Below, piece by piece: positions 1-10,687 of a stretch of DNA of 64,000 bases. This stretch comes from Pyrenopolyporus hunteri (taxonomy: Eukaryota > Ascomycota > Sordariomycetes > Xylariales > Hypoxylaceae). The stretch covers positions 2,914,001 to 2,978,000 of the forward strand of contig CADCXC010000037.1 of NCBI GenBank assembly GCA_902806595.1, written 5' to 3'. Position 1 is the first letter of the stretch. Each line of letters starts with the position of its first letter. Below the pieces are notes generated by a model. That model did no database searches. It had not been told where the DNA came from and saw nothing but the letters and a program-made list of their open reading frames with translations. The translations under genes were made by a program, and so were the position numbers.

Positions 1-1519
1 CGCGGATGGCAAGAATGAGCACAAGATGACCCGCGACCACGTCCAACAAGCCATTAGCGCTATCGAGGGTCTCCAAGGCCATGTGGGCGACTACCACCCA
101 AAGATTCTTGACTCCATCAAGGAGGTACTCCTCACAGTTGGGCAACACTACGAGCATTCCAAGAGTTCAGAGACCGGCATCCTACAAAAGATCGAAGACG
201 CCAAGCCCGAAAAATACGACGATAGCGCGGTTCAATCAAAGCTGGATAAACTGGACGCCGACATACGCACCATGCGAGAAAATTTGGACGGCGAGATGCG
301 TTCCAAGTTAGATACGCTGGTTGGCCACACGCAAACCGCTGACAAAGCATATGCCCAGCTAGACACTCTCGACAAGGTACACCAGCAGGTTGTGAAGACG
401 GCCGCCGATATCTCGGAGTTCCTCTCGTCGCAGAAGCAGCGCATCGAAGACGAGAATGAGGAACGCGAGAAGACGCTCCAGGTAACAACTATTCAGCTGG
501 AGCGCCAGAAAGCCGAGCAGGAGCAAGTAGAAACCAACCTGGCGTACCTGCGGGACGAGGAAGCCCAACTTCGTGAATCAATCCTGACCCTAAGGGCCGA
601 GCAAGATTCTCTGAGCCGCCAAAAGACCCGGCTAACCGCGGACATCTCTTCCCTCGAGACGGCCCTACATCTTCGTCGCGAGGAGCTTCAGGCTATGGAT
701 GCCAGGGCTGAAGGCTTGGAACGTAGGATACTTGAAGGTGTTCTAGATCATTCTCGGGCTCTGCTCATGACGAAATCCACCTTCAAGGGCCGCGAGGCTA
801 TGAGCCGCAAGCGTGTGCCTGGAGCCCGATCCAGTCTAGGACCTAACGATGACCCCAACACCACCCCCAAGCAGACTAAGTCTCGTGCGGGAGTCAGTAT
901 GGCGGTTAACAACGGGAGAGCTAGTCTGCTTCCGCAAAGTTCCACGAACACCGGCCGCCGTATCCTGAGTCTAAGTCAGATCACGAACAACGTCCCTTCG
1001 GGTGGGATTAAGCGTAGCCAGAGCGTTCGGACCCCGGTCGGTGGGGGATTGCGGAAGAGCAGCTGGGCTCCGGGGAGAAACGGCGCCAGTAAGAGTTATG
1101 GGGACTTAGATATGGACAAGGAGAATGTGGACCTGATGCGTGAGACTGAGGAGGAGGCGCGCGAGGACTCGCCTCCATCTGAGCCGGAGCCCGCAACGCC
1201 GACGCCGGTTGAAGACGACAACGTAACTATTGCTTCACCGGGTGATGACGAGGCTCCGGCGGCAGATGAGGAAGGCGAGGAGATACCACTCGAGGCTGAT
1301 GAAGACGACGACGACGACGTAAGTGATCCGGATGAGGCAGAGGATGCGGGGAGCGAGGCTGGCACCACCGTCATCACGAGCGCGGAGGCAGAGGGCGAAT
1401 ACGACGGCGAGGACCAGGAGGGCTTTCAGAGTGAGTGGGCGGATAGCGCCATCTCGGAAAGCATAGCCGACACCGAGAGCATCGCCGGCGAGGATGATAT
1501 TGTCATGTGTAGCACATGA
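1..1519 (+). CDS. Coiled-coil protein, C-terminal 505 residues (5' end outside window)
   Basis: The frame is open from base 2 to the TGA at 1517-1519 with no splice signals needed, so this is the 3' exon of a longer gene; the first in-window ATG at 26 is probably internal. Residues up to about 240 are heptad-rich, charged coiled coil (many E, K, Q, L) ending in a block containing RAEGLERRILEGVLDHSR. The remainder is low-complexity: basic, Ser-rich linker (RKRVPGARSSLG, a TPxGGG segment) and a strongly acidic tail with poly-D/E runs. Such proteins in ascomycetes are commonly annotated as chromosome-segregation-ATPase-like or hypothetical; I cannot assign a specific function. The acidic tail and basic middle suggest a cytoskeletal or nuclear structural role, which is inference only. 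Convergent with the SerRS gene. Confidence 0.75.
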   Translation, partial: ADGKNEHKMTRDHVQQAISAIEGLQGHVGDYHPKILDSIKEVLLTVGQHYEHSKSSETGILQKIEDAKPEKYDDSAVQSKLDKLDADIRTMRENLDGEMRSKLDTLVGHTQTADKAYAQLDTLDKVHQQVVKTAADISEFLSSQKQRIEDENEEREKTLQVTTIQLERQKAEQEQVETNLAYLRDEEAQLRESILTLRAEQDSLSRQKTRLTADISSLETALHLRREELQAMDARAEGLERRILEGVLDHSRALLMTKSTFKGREAMSRKRVPGARSSLGPNDDPNTTPKQTKSRAGVSMAVNNGRASLLPQSSTNTGRRILSLSQITNNVPSGGIKRSQSVRTPVGGGLRKSSWAPGRNGASKSYGDLDMDKENVDLMRETEEEAREDSPPSEPEPATPTPVEDDNVTIASPGDDEAPAADEEGEEIPLEADEDDDDDVSDPDEAEDAGSEAGTTVITSAEAEGEYDGEDQEGFQSEWADSAISESIADTESIAGEDDIVMCST

Positions 1520-2572
1520 TGAGCGCGTGCGGCGCTCTAGCTTTTCGGAGTCATCGGAGGCGGGGACCTGGATCGGAGTACGGCGGGGCGAACTCATCTG
1601 CTTGGTTCCGGTTTCTGTTTATTGTGTCTTGGCCTTTTAGCCATGTTTCTCGGGCGGCGGGAGAGGTAGGAAAGGGGCATTATACTTACCGGGATGAATA
1701 TATGTGTTTGGTACGTCTGTATTTGCCTTTCGCCGTGTAGAGGGCCGGGATGCCTCACGGGCGGGGTGGCGGTGCAAGTAAGGATGGAGGGGGGAAAGGG
1801 TTGATGAATGGAGAATGGGAGGAAATGAACCTTTTCTTACACTTCTACTTTTTTTCTGGTTGTTCTGTTCTTTTCCTTTTCCTTTTCCTCTTTGTGTTTA
1901 CTACCTTTTCTTACCCAAATACCACACATCGAATGGAAGGAGATGAATACTGTTTTAGTCTGCGTCTATGGAGTTTAGTTTGCTTTACCTACCTACCTAC
2001 ATGAGGTATTCAATGGAAGTCGAGGCGTGGATGCATGCAGTTTTGTTAATACCCAGGGGATGACGGCAGACCTATTTGACGAGAACTGCCAACGCTGATT
2101 GGAGCCGTCTACGGACTACATGCTGCTTGGGAGAAAAGAGATTGAAATTTGGATAATACGAGTAGCATTAGTAGTAGTAGTGGCGGTGGCAGTAGTTGGT
2201 TCTACGAGAAGGGGAATAGAGGGGAGGGGAGGGGACAGTGTGTTGCAGTAGGAAGCTTGATAGTGTTACAGGTGTTCACGATAATGACAATGGACGATCA
2301 AAACAACTTATTTGTACATGAGCGAATCTCGAGTGATTGATTTTGCTATCCGCCTTTTCCTAGTAGACAATAAGAAATGAAAACCGAGATATACAATTCA
2401 TGCTGCTTGTGTGTCCTATTCCGCCCGTCCTATCTCATGCGAGGACATTCGTGTAGATAGATACTAGAAGTACAACTGCATAGTGGCCCATCCATTGCAT
2501 ACACTAGCCGTAAAGACAACCAAACGTCGACCCATCGCAAGTCAAGTCAATAAACCTACCTAGGGTACTTTC
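1520..2572. other. Convergent intergenic spacer
   Basis: No gene seen. Holds the 3' ends of the flanking convergent genes, a T/C-rich tract around 1845-1915, a short CTAC repeat (1989-2001), and a GTA/GTG microsatellite-like stretch at 2160-2195. ORFs in this region lack coding character. Confidence 0.6.
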
Positions 2573-4315
2573 TTACAACCCCTCCTTCACCGGCCGGCGC
2601 TTCACCCCAATCTTCTCCTTCCCGTCCATCCACGGCCGGAGGCACTCGGGTATAGCGACCGTCATATCCGCCTCGTCCCAGCCGTTCTCCAGCAGCGCGG
2701 CGAGGACCCGGGGCACCGCCAGCGCCGTCCCGTTCACCGTCCACGGGTACGCCAGCTTGCCCGCGCCCGACCCGCCGCGCATCCGCGTCGCCAGGCGCCG
2801 CGCCTGGTAATCCGTGCACAGGCTCGCGCTCGTGACCTCGCCCCAGCCGTCGCGGCCGGGGCCGGGGCCGGGGCCGGGGCCGGGGCCACGCCTGCTCGGG
2901 AAGAAGGCCTCGATGTCGCACTTGCGCGCGGCGGAGGCGCCGAGGTCCGCGGTCGGCATCTCCAGGACGCGGCAGTGCAGGCCGAGGCCCTGGAGGATCT
3001 CGGTCTGGATGTCGAGCAGCTCGTCGAACAGCGCGGCGGCGTCGGCGGGCCCGGGCGGCGCCCACGCGAACATCTCCACCTTGGTGAACTCGTGCACGCG
3101 GTAGAGGCCCTTGGTGTCGGCGCCGCGGGCGCCGGCCTCGGCGCGGTAGCAGCGCGACGCGCCGACCAGCTTGAGCGGCAGGTCCGCCTCGTCGAGGACC
3201 GAGTCGGCCTTGAGGCCCGCCAGCGGGATCTCCGCCGTGCCCGCGAGGCACAGCTCGGGGCGGCCGCGCCGGGCGTCGGCGGCGGACTGCGCGAGCGCGT
3301 AGATCTGCTGCTCGCCGTGCTGGTCGCGCGGCTGGAACCCGCAGGCGGCCGCCACGTGCGAGTACACGACGCTGGGCGGGGAGACCTGGCGCCAGGCGTG
3401 CTGCTGGTTGTTGTTGTTCTGCTGGTGCTGGTTCAGGTGCTGCTTGGTCACCACGGCGAGAGCGTAGCTGACCAGGGCCTGCTCCAGCTGCGCGCCCTCG
3501 CCCAGCAGGAAGTACCACCCCCAGCCGGAGGTGGTGGCCGCGCCGGCGAAGTCGAGGATCCCGAGCTCGGACCCGATGTGCACGTGCGAGCGCCAGATGC
3601 GGTCCGACGACGACGGCGCCGGCTCCGGGTGCTCGTTGATGTAGCTCAGCACGCGGGGCTCGTCGCCGCGCGGCGTCTCCGGGCTCGTCAGGTTCGGGAT
3701 GGCCAGCGCGAGCTCCGTCATCTGCGCCTCGAGGCGGGCCTCGTCTTCTTCGATGGACGAGAGCTGCTCCTTGAGGATGCGCGCCTCTTCGATAAGCTCT
3801 TCCTTCGTCATGGTCTTAATATCTTTGGAGGCGGTTGTGGAATCACCAGCTGCCTCTTTCGCTTTGGACTCGGTCTCTTCGTCCTCGTGCTGTATGGTGG
3901 CTGGGTTTGCGATCTGCCGGCGCAGTGCGTTGCTCCTCTCGCGCAGGCTGCGGCCGTCCCTTTGTCGAGCTTGCCATTGCGCGAATAGCTCGACGATGCG
4001 GGCGGGATAGGTGCTTTGGGTCTTGTAGTTTCGCTCGAGGCAGTTCTTTTCGTACAATTCGGGGTTCAGCCGAATGTGTTTGATGTCTATATTTGCCTTT
4101 GGAGCTGTGGGTGGTCGGAGTGGGACGGGTGTATCATCGGATTTGGGATCTGTGTTATTTATATTGGAAGAGCTGGGGCTAGAGTCATATCGACGGTTGG
4201 ATGCGGAGAATAGGCGCGTTGTCGCAGCAGAGCTACGAAATAGGCGCTGCGTTCTTTGAGGTCGGGCCAAACGGCACTGAAGACACACAAACGGCGGTTT
4301 CGGCAACTTGATCAT
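2573..4315 (-). CDS. DIA4: Mitochondrial seryl-tRNA synthetase
   Basis: Class II aminoacyl-tRNA synthetase charging mitochondrial tRNA-Ser. Single-exon frame of 580 residues from ATG 4315 (MIKLPKPPFVCLQC), chosen over the upstream in-frame ATG at 4459 because it gives a typical Arg/Ser-rich mitochondrial presequence. Residues about 75-215 look like the N-terminal helical tRNA-binding arm; the catalytic core follows with the serine-binding TAEIPL, motif 2 (YRAEAGARGADTKGLYRVHEF) and motif 3 (NGTALAVPRVLAALLE ... IPECLRPWM). Two oddities: a Gly-Pro repeat inserted between motifs 2 and 3 (34-bp GGCCGG repeat, 2854-2887), and SLCTDYQARRL where the family normally has SNCTDYQARRL. GC content at third positions jumps sharply in the 3' two thirds. 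Lies downstream of and on the same strand as ARP10. Confidence 0.93.
   Translation of the reverse strand: MIKLPKPPFVCLQCRLARPQRTQRLFRSSAATTRLFSASNRRYDSSPSSSNINNTDPKSDDTPVPLRPPTAPKANIDIKHIRLNPELYEKNCLERNYKTQSTYPARIVELFAQWQARQRDGRSLRERSNALRRQIANPATIQHEDEETESKAKEAAGDSTTASKDIKTMTKEELIEEARILKEQLSSIEEDEARLEAQMTELALAIPNLTSPETPRGDEPRVLSYINEHPEPAPSSSDRIWRSHVHIGSELGILDFAGAATTSGWGWYFLLGEGAQLEQALVSYALAVVTKQHLNQHQQNNNNQQHAWRQVSPPSVVYSHVAAACGFQPRDQHGEQQIYALAQSAADARRGRPELCLAGTAEIPLAGLKADSVLDEADLPLKLVGASRCYRAEAGARGADTKGLYRVHEFTKVEMFAWAPPGPADAAALFDELLDIQTEILQGLGLHCRVLEMPTADLGASAARKCDIEAFFPSRRGPGPGPGPGPGRDGWGEVTSASLCTDYQARRLATRMRGGSGAGKLAYPWTVNGTALAVPRVLAALLENGWDEADMTVAIPECLRPWMDGKEKIGVKRRPVKEGL
2854..2887. 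repeat. GGCCGG (GGGGCC) hexanucleotide repeat inside SerRS
   Basis: Five and two-thirds perfect copies of a 6-bp unit, in frame, encoding alternating Gly-Pro on the minus strand (GPGPGPGPGPG). Perfect copies imply recent slippage. Confidence 0.95.
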
Positions 4316-4846
4316 GGCGACAGAATTGTACATCAGTTCGCTATATTCTTTCCATTGGAAAATATTCGAGGTAGAAGAGTTCAAAGCGTCGTTCGACTCG
4401 CGAATCTTTTTTGGAGTAGCTCGCGCCCACCCCGCATTCTGCAGGGGGTAGCTCCTCATGTACTCTTCTATACTCGCATATGTACGTAGGCGGGGGTATC
4501 CATATCGCTAGGTCGGTACCTATTCACGAATAGGCCTTGTGCACATCGCGGAGGTACTAACCTATCTGTTATCGCCGTATTCCAATATCATGAATGTATT
4601 TATTCCATCCTCCGGTGCTCGCGGGTCAAGGGATGCTCCAGAATGCATTTAAAGAGATTAGAGGGAATTAAGCATCGGCAAGCAAAATGCGAAATCGTGA
4701 GTCTTCTCCTTCAAGATCCCAATTGCTCAAGCACCATGTGACAGTGTGACAGGGTATCTTTACAGCCAAATATCGTACCGGTTCCTCCCACAGCCGCTCC
4801 TCGATATCCGAAAAAAAAGGCGACGTTGTGCTGTAACTTGTACCCC
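4316..4846. promoter_or_regulatory. Spacer between ARP10 3' end and SerRS start
   Basis: 531 bp that must contain the SerRS promoter and the ARP10 3' UTR. The SerRS frame remains open up to 4459, so a longer N-terminus is possible but not mitochondrial-like. No clear TATA or other named site seen. Confidence 0.4.
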
Positions 4847-6642
4847 TTATATCGCGCCCCATACCCCCAGAGTCCAACTGTTGCTCGCCTGGGAGGCTTG
4901 ACCCCTAATCAACCCTCCGGTGCCCATGCTCTGTCTATGCTGCGCCTTAACGTCGACGTCGCTGGGTCGGCACGCTCCGTTAATGCCCTGCTGAAGCCAC
5001 AGCTCGCGCTCTACCGTGGCGAGCGCCGGCACCTTCAGCTGCGTTGCCATACTTGCTCCGCACCATGGACCGAGCGAATCTATTACCCGAAGCGTACCTT
5101 GTACAGCCGGCTTGTAATTTCTTTCCTTCTTGATGACGTCCTCCACATGGTCGACCTCGGGTGGAGCAAACGCCGGGTTGGCGGGTGGAGCCGTTTCCGC
5201 CCCCTCGACGTTGCCGCCTTCACTCCGGACCGCCACGGGAGTAGGGCCTTCGCTCGACTGCCGGCTACTATTTCGCCGCAGTTTGGGGTTCGTCTTATAC
5301 TGTTCGACTGCTTTTCCTTCTACCGGGTCCCAACCCCGTTTCTCGGCGAGGACAGATATTTCGTCAAATATACGCCCCTTAAGCCCGATAATATTGGAGC
5401 AGCCGCCCGTAAACATGATACGTGACATGCATATTGCACGGACATCCAATGGCAGCTGCAGCAGGGCTCGGTAAGCTAGTAGTGGTACGGGAAGCTCATG
5501 ATCGTCGAAACAACACGGCGAGAGCTGAGGTTCAAAGAAGACTACCTCGCATGGTTCTGCTAACTCGGCAAACGGGATTTCCACCGTCTTTGGCGGATTG
5601 CAAGAATTGAGGGTTACCGTGACAGGCGAACGATCTTCGGCTGGAGTAACTGTTTCGGACTCATCCTGTTCGTGAAGCGTCGGGAGGCCCTTTGTGGGGT
5701 CTTGTGTCAATTCCTTCGCGTCCCTCTTACACCATAACATACGAGTTGCAAAATCCTCGCATTCGTCAAAGCTCACTGATTTATCCTCTAATTTGTCATC
5801 GGTACGTTCGGTGCGCGCAGTGGCCGGTCGTCCCCGGATGGCATTGGTTAAGAACTCGTAGGTCTCTTCTACCAATAGCTTGCCGGCTCTGATGGTTCTC
5901 CAAGTACGTACTTCTCGAAACTCGTAGACAGCCGTGACCGTTGTCTCGTTCCAGCCAAGGTCGATGACTAGAGCTGATCGAGTGCCTGCCGCCATCGCAG
6001 ACATAACAGGCGACGAAAGAAGCGATATGGAAGGCGCTAGGAAACGGTGGAAGATAGTGTCGAATATGGAGGAGATGAGCGGTATAGGGAGGGTCGGTGG
6101 CAGGACTAGCGTCAGCCTCCTCGGCCGAGAGTCGATGAGTAGATATCTGGAAACGTAAGTGTTAATCACAAACCAGGAGAGCATTACACTGGACGAGCCT
6201 ACTTGGTGAAAGCATCTCTGAGCTCACGCTCGAGTTTGTCTCCGACCAGACCCAGATCGTGGCCCCTCACATCCAGCTGCCATAACTCATATTCCGACCC
6301 CCAGGGCTTACCGGCTGCCCTCTTCCGCCAGTCGGCCTGGTAGCCCGCTTCCCAGGCCCTGAAGTCTCCGGCGCGTCTCTGTTGCTCCGGATCAAACGAT
6401 ATGATCTTCTTAGGGGCTGCGTCACCGGCGAAGCCGACACGCACCTTCCGGGAGCCTAGTTCTACAACTATCACTTCGTCGTCGGCGCGTAAAGTAGACG
6501 GAGACCCGAAAGCGGTGGGACCTATGGAAGCTCGTGGAGGCGTATGGGGCGTGGGTGGAAGCGCCTGGGCCGACGAGCGGTCGCCGGCGCGTATGTTAGA
6601 CACGGCCCGGTGGGGTAGACTGAGGCCTGCGCTCGACGACAT
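4847..6642 (-). CDS. ARP10: Actin-related protein Arp10 (dynactin pointed-end subunit)
   Basis: Two exons: 6642-6203 and 6146-4847, with a 56-nt intron (donor GTAGGC, acceptor TTCCAG); the junction restores K in FTK|YLLIDSRPRR, giving 579 residues. Actin-fold signatures are degenerate but recognisable: VVELGSRKVRVGFAGD (phosphate 1-like), SALVIDLGWNETTVTAVYEF (phosphate 2-like) and IMFTGGCSNIIGLKGRI (adenosine motif). A disordered Ser/Pro-rich insertion (roughly residues 430-485) interrupts the C-terminal lobe. In filamentous fungi Arp10 (RO-7/Arp11 class) caps the pointed end of the Arp1 filament of dynactin, needed for nuclear migration and cargo transport. Degenerate nucleotide-binding loops argue against a conventional actin. 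Shares a 600-bp divergent promoter with YEN1; a Hook dynein adaptor lies 8 kb away on the same strand. The Arp10 rather than another ARP assignment rests on overall resemblance. Confidence 0.82.
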
Positions 6643-7040
6643 GGTTGTTGTGTTTTTTCTTCTCCTTTACATGCTGATACGATATTTGGCGACGGAGGTT
6701 GTTTGTCTCTTATTCCTGTTACTACACAAGATTTAGAGATGCAGCTTGAAGGTGTTGGTGTTATCTTATCTTAAGAATAATAGCCACGCCTAATAAGCAG
6801 CTTATGCATATATCGGTGGGTGAATTTGAGTGTACCAGGCAATTACCTAATACGAACCCCTGCTCGTGCATCGTTGCCAGTGGATACCAATGGCGTCAAA
6901 GTCAATATTTAAGTCCGAAGGCTTCAGTCGGTGCATCAGTATGTACATTGGGCTGGTACGACGAAAAGGTACCTCTCTAACTGCGTCACCGACTCAATTC
7001 CCACTTTTATGTACATCGTGCCGTACTACGTAAACTTCTA

Positions 7041-7078
7041 GTCTTCCAAGTCTTCCAAGTCTTCAAGTTCCCAAGTCT
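7041..7078. repeat. Short imperfect tandem repeat (GTCTTCCAA unit)
   Basis: About four degenerate copies of a 9-bp unit in the YEN1 promoter. The first two copies are identical. Confidence 0.7.
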
Positions 7079-7124
7079 CCCAATTGCCACTGTATCTCGT
7101 TTGGCGTCAACAGAATATGCGTCT

Positions 7125-7132
7125 TGACGTCA
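7125..7132. promoter_or_regulatory. CRE/ATF-type palindrome TGACGTCA
   Basis: Perfect 8-bp bZIP (ATF/CREB) consensus, extended to TTGACGTCAA, 111 bp before the YEN1 start codon. Binding is inferred from the motif alone. Confidence 0.35.
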
Positions 7133-7242
7133 ATTCCAAATCCTAGCATTCCTTCATCCTCTTGCTCAATTGCACTTTTGTCGTTTTACATAGATTCACG
7201 ATTCATGGCTCCATCCCATAATATCGTAGCTAAGGTCTCAAA

Positions 7243-9954
7243 ATGGGTATCAAAGGGTCGGTAACCTGTAAACATTCGCGACCAATGCGCTGACCTCAGA
7301 ATAGAATATACAAAGAAATTGGCGCTGGGAAGCGGATATCCATGACAAAGCTCGCCGTCGAGACTCTCGAGGAAAAGGGCCGACCCTTGCGCCTAGCCAT
7401 AGACATATCCATATGGCAATTCCAAGTCCAGGCCGCCCGAGGTGCGATAAACCCCCCCTTTTTAACAGCCAACCAGCCAACCAACCATGACCAATGACCA
7501 CCAATACGCTGACAGCTCTCAGGTGGTTCAAACCCGGCTATCCGAACGCTGTTCTATCGACTCCTCCGACTGCTCAGCTTATCGATACAACCTATATTCG
7601 TTTTCGATGGCCCCAAGAAGCCGGTTTTCAAGCGGAACAAGCGAGCCGGCCGCGGCGACGGCGTCGCTACGGCTATGGCTAAACGGCTCATTAGATTTTT
7701 CGGCTTCCAAGTCCACGATGCCCCCGGCGAAGCAGAGGCCGAGTGCGCGTTATTGCAACAGACTGGCATTGTCGACGCTGTGCTCAGCGAAGATGTTGAC
7801 ACCATCATGTTTGGCTGCACCCGGACCCTTAGGAATTGGTCGTCCGAAGGTACAAAAGGAAGCAAAACGCCCACTCACGTCTCCATGTATGACACCCAAG
7901 AACTGCTCGACAACGGTACCGGACTGGATCGGGAAGGGATGGTGCTAGTTGCCTTGATGAGCGGCGGGGATTATCTCCCGGAAGGGATCCCCGGAGCCGG
8001 CGTTAAAGTAGCTTGCGAGGCCGCCCGAGCCGGATTCGGCAAGTCGCTATGTAGGCTCAAAAAGTCCGATGCGTCCGAATTAGCTAGTTGGAAAGAGTGG
8101 TTGACCTACGAGTTGCGGCACAACGAGAGCGGGTTTTTCAGAACCAGGCACAAAGCTTTGACCGTGCCCGAAGACTTCCCAAATCTCGATGTCCTTAGAT
8201 ATTATACCCATCCGGTGGTATCTCCCGCTTCAACTCTCGAAAGGCTCAGACAGGAACAGTGGGACAGGCCGGTCGACGTCCAGGGACTACGCGAGTTTGT
8301 CCGAGAAACGTTCGACTGGAATTATAGGATAGGCGCCATCAAATTCATCAGGGTCTTAGCACCAGGCCTGCTAATACGAAAGATGATGTCGCGGAGTTCC
8401 CAAGATGGCCACGCAAGTGAACCCATTGAAGTTTTAGAGAAAGAAGAGTCGGAATTGGTGAAGTCGATCACAAACAAGCGGGCTCATTTCAGCACAGACG
8501 CCACTCCGGAACTGCGCATATCGTTCATACCAACCAAGATCGTCGGTTATGACTTTCAGGAGGAGCCAGACGAGGTCATCGACTACGGGCGGGACGGTCT
8601 AGCGCTCAATAGCGATGACGAGTTCGAAGCCCTCGCTGAAGAGGGAGCCGAGGGCGCCTCAAAGGGCAGCAAGAAACCATTTAACCCGGTCGAGCCTGAC
8701 CTACTCTGGGTACCGGAAACTATAGCGAAGCTGGGCGTACCCATCACAGTCGAGGACTGGGAAGAAGCCCAACGCGCCAAGGCAGCCACTCGCCAGAGGA
8801 CGAAGGCCCCAAAACAAAAGAGCAAACCCGTAGAGTTGGCAGCCGAAGGATTGGACAGGTTCGTCAAGGTCACCAAGAATATTCCTAAAAGTGCAAAATC
8901 TGGTAAAGACGTTGCGCCAATACCCTCCCAATCGCCATTACCTATCCAGATTAGAAATGTCGGCGTAGCCGCGGTGCCTCCGCAAAGCGTCCCTCCGCCT
9001 GCTCTACCTAGCCGGACATCCCAGAAGACGCGGACCACAAGATCCAGTAAGCACACCAAATCCACCACCAGGAATGCATCCCCAACACCGCGACTAGACG
9101 CCAGTACCAACCCATGGACGATCGCCAGCTCACAATCCAGTCCTAGGGTTACCAAGACCAAGCCCAGAAAAGCCCCCGAGACAATTACCATACCTTCCAG
9201 CCCCCCTTCGTCGCCTGCCGCGAGTCGTAATTCCGCTGTGAAACCAGTTTGGAATCACCGTGTTACTAAGGAGCCCGGCTCGCCGGCGTCTCCTTTCTCT
9301 TCTCCGCCCTCAAGTCCCCAGAAGAGACGTTCTGCCACGCCAACGGGGACAGATCAAGAAGGCGACGAAGCATCAGATCGCCGCCGAGCAGGAGCGAGAG
9401 CCCTCAGCCCGTCTCCAAAGTCGAGCGAAAAGAAACCTCGCCGCAAGCTAGCCAGGATAGAATCGCTACCCGTAGCACCAAGCCCGCAGCGATCGCCAAC
9501 CGGAGATAAGAGCAAGGCGCGGTTGTTTGCACGAGCGCAGACAATAACCATCGAAGCCATCCCGCTCTCAGACTCGGAAGACGGCGATGAATCCGATTTA
9601 CCACCGCTAAGTAGCGTGGTTCACAAGCTGTCTAAGGGCAACAAATCGTCTAGCGGTCCTAGCATACCCGATAAACAGGCATCTAGATCCCCAAAGTCGA
9701 AAGGCGCAAGACAAGATCCGCTCGAGAGGAGTAAACAATCCACGCTAGACAACGCCTTCGGCGCCACCAAACGGACCACCAAGGTGTACATCCCCCGCAA
9801 GAGCGAGCCCGGGTTCTTCCGGGAGGTCGAGGTGACGGTCGACGAGGTCGACGCCGTGCTCTCCGAGACGAGGGCGCAAGAGCGGTCCGCTGGGAGGGGG
9901 GCGGCGTGGAGGCGGAGCGATGTCTCGTGTATTGATCTCACGGGCGAGGATTAG
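7243..9954 (+). CDS. YEN1: Holliday junction resolvase of the YEN1/GEN1 (Rad2/XPG) family
   Basis: Three exons: 7243-7256, 7305-7441, 7523-9954 (introns of 48 and 81 nt), 860 residues. The tiny first exon gives MGIK|GIYKEIG, the second junction RGGSNPAIRTLF; both restore the family N-terminus that is missing if one starts at the ATG at 7675. XPG-N (about 1-105) and XPG-I (about 108-180) are complete with the metal ligands visible: D38 (AIDIS), D79 (FVFDGPKKP), E120 and E122 (GEAEAE), D141 and D143 (SEDVDT), plus GGDY at 198-201 starting the helix-hairpin-helix. A chromatin-like segment with VPITVEDWEEAQRAK is typical of fungal YEN1. The C-terminal half is Ser/Pro/Lys-rich, with many SP/TP sites compatible with the CDK control known for Yen1, and basic clusters that could serve as NLS. 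Confidence 0.93.
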
Positions 9955-10687
9955 CATAGGTAGTATTGAAATGCCATGGGTGAAGCTCCTAAGTTTTAAG
10001 TTAGGATAGGGCGTGAAGTTGAAGAATATCATATACCTGGCACCTGGGTAGGCTTCTATCTAGGTAAACTAGGTGAACTAGGTGGTTGGCCTCGAGGACA
10101 CTTGCATAACCGGCGTCTTTATACATACATATTGATTGGGAAGCGCGGTGGGGTAGGAAATATAAATGGATGGCTATATGATATAGAGTATCTTAGATAC
10201 TTGAGGCTAACAAGCGAATTTGTGTTGTTATTTTTACATGTATTGCAAGGTGCCGGTATCCCTTGCGTAGTTGGGTGTCTTAAAACCTTCCTCTAGTCCT
10301 TCGAAAGATCGTCAACAGCAATGCCAACCTATAAGCGGACGTTCACCTAGGTTATATAGCGTTAGGGCGTAGATATAAGGAAAGTACGTCGCATGGTAGT
10401 CGATCACCAAGGTCAGGTAGGTAGATACCTAGACCACAGGCGGCGTTGTGGGAGTAATAGATTTTATATTCTTCATCGTAAACTCTCTGTAAACATTGGT
10501 AAAACAACAAGTAGGTAGGTAGCTAGGTAGTACATGTATCACAGGTGCGGCGAACAAAGACATTAGATATCCATCGCGACGACGCACATAAGGGTAGGTA
10601 GGTGTGTAAATATTTCGCCTTTTCCCTCCTTTTTCCTTTCCCTTCTTCTCCTCTTCCCATCATCCAACTCTCACTACCGCATCACCA
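9955..10687. other. Convergent spacer between YEN1 and BTB gene
   Basis: No gene seen. Contains several AGGTAG/CCTAGG clusters (10030-10090, 10410-10440, 10511-10530), members of the dispersed motif family. Confidence 0.6.
10511..10530. repeat. TAGG-type short repeat
   Basis: GTAGGTAGGTAGCTAGGTAG, one of many dispersed GTAG/CTAC tracts in the spacers of this window. Confidence 0.8.

Larger units (their letters stand above)
6643..7242. promoter_or_regulatory. Divergent promoter region ARP10 / YEN1
   Basis: 600 bp between two divergently transcribed start codons. Contains an imperfect GTCTTCCAA tandem repeat (7041-7078) and a palindromic TGACGTCA at 7125-7132. No gene seen. Confidence 0.5.

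Noticed and set aside
2975..3988. 337-codon frame on the plus strand opposite SerRS
   Set aside because: Antisense of a clear class II synthetase in GC-rich DNA; the Val/Arg/Gly/Leu-rich composition is typical of shadow frames.
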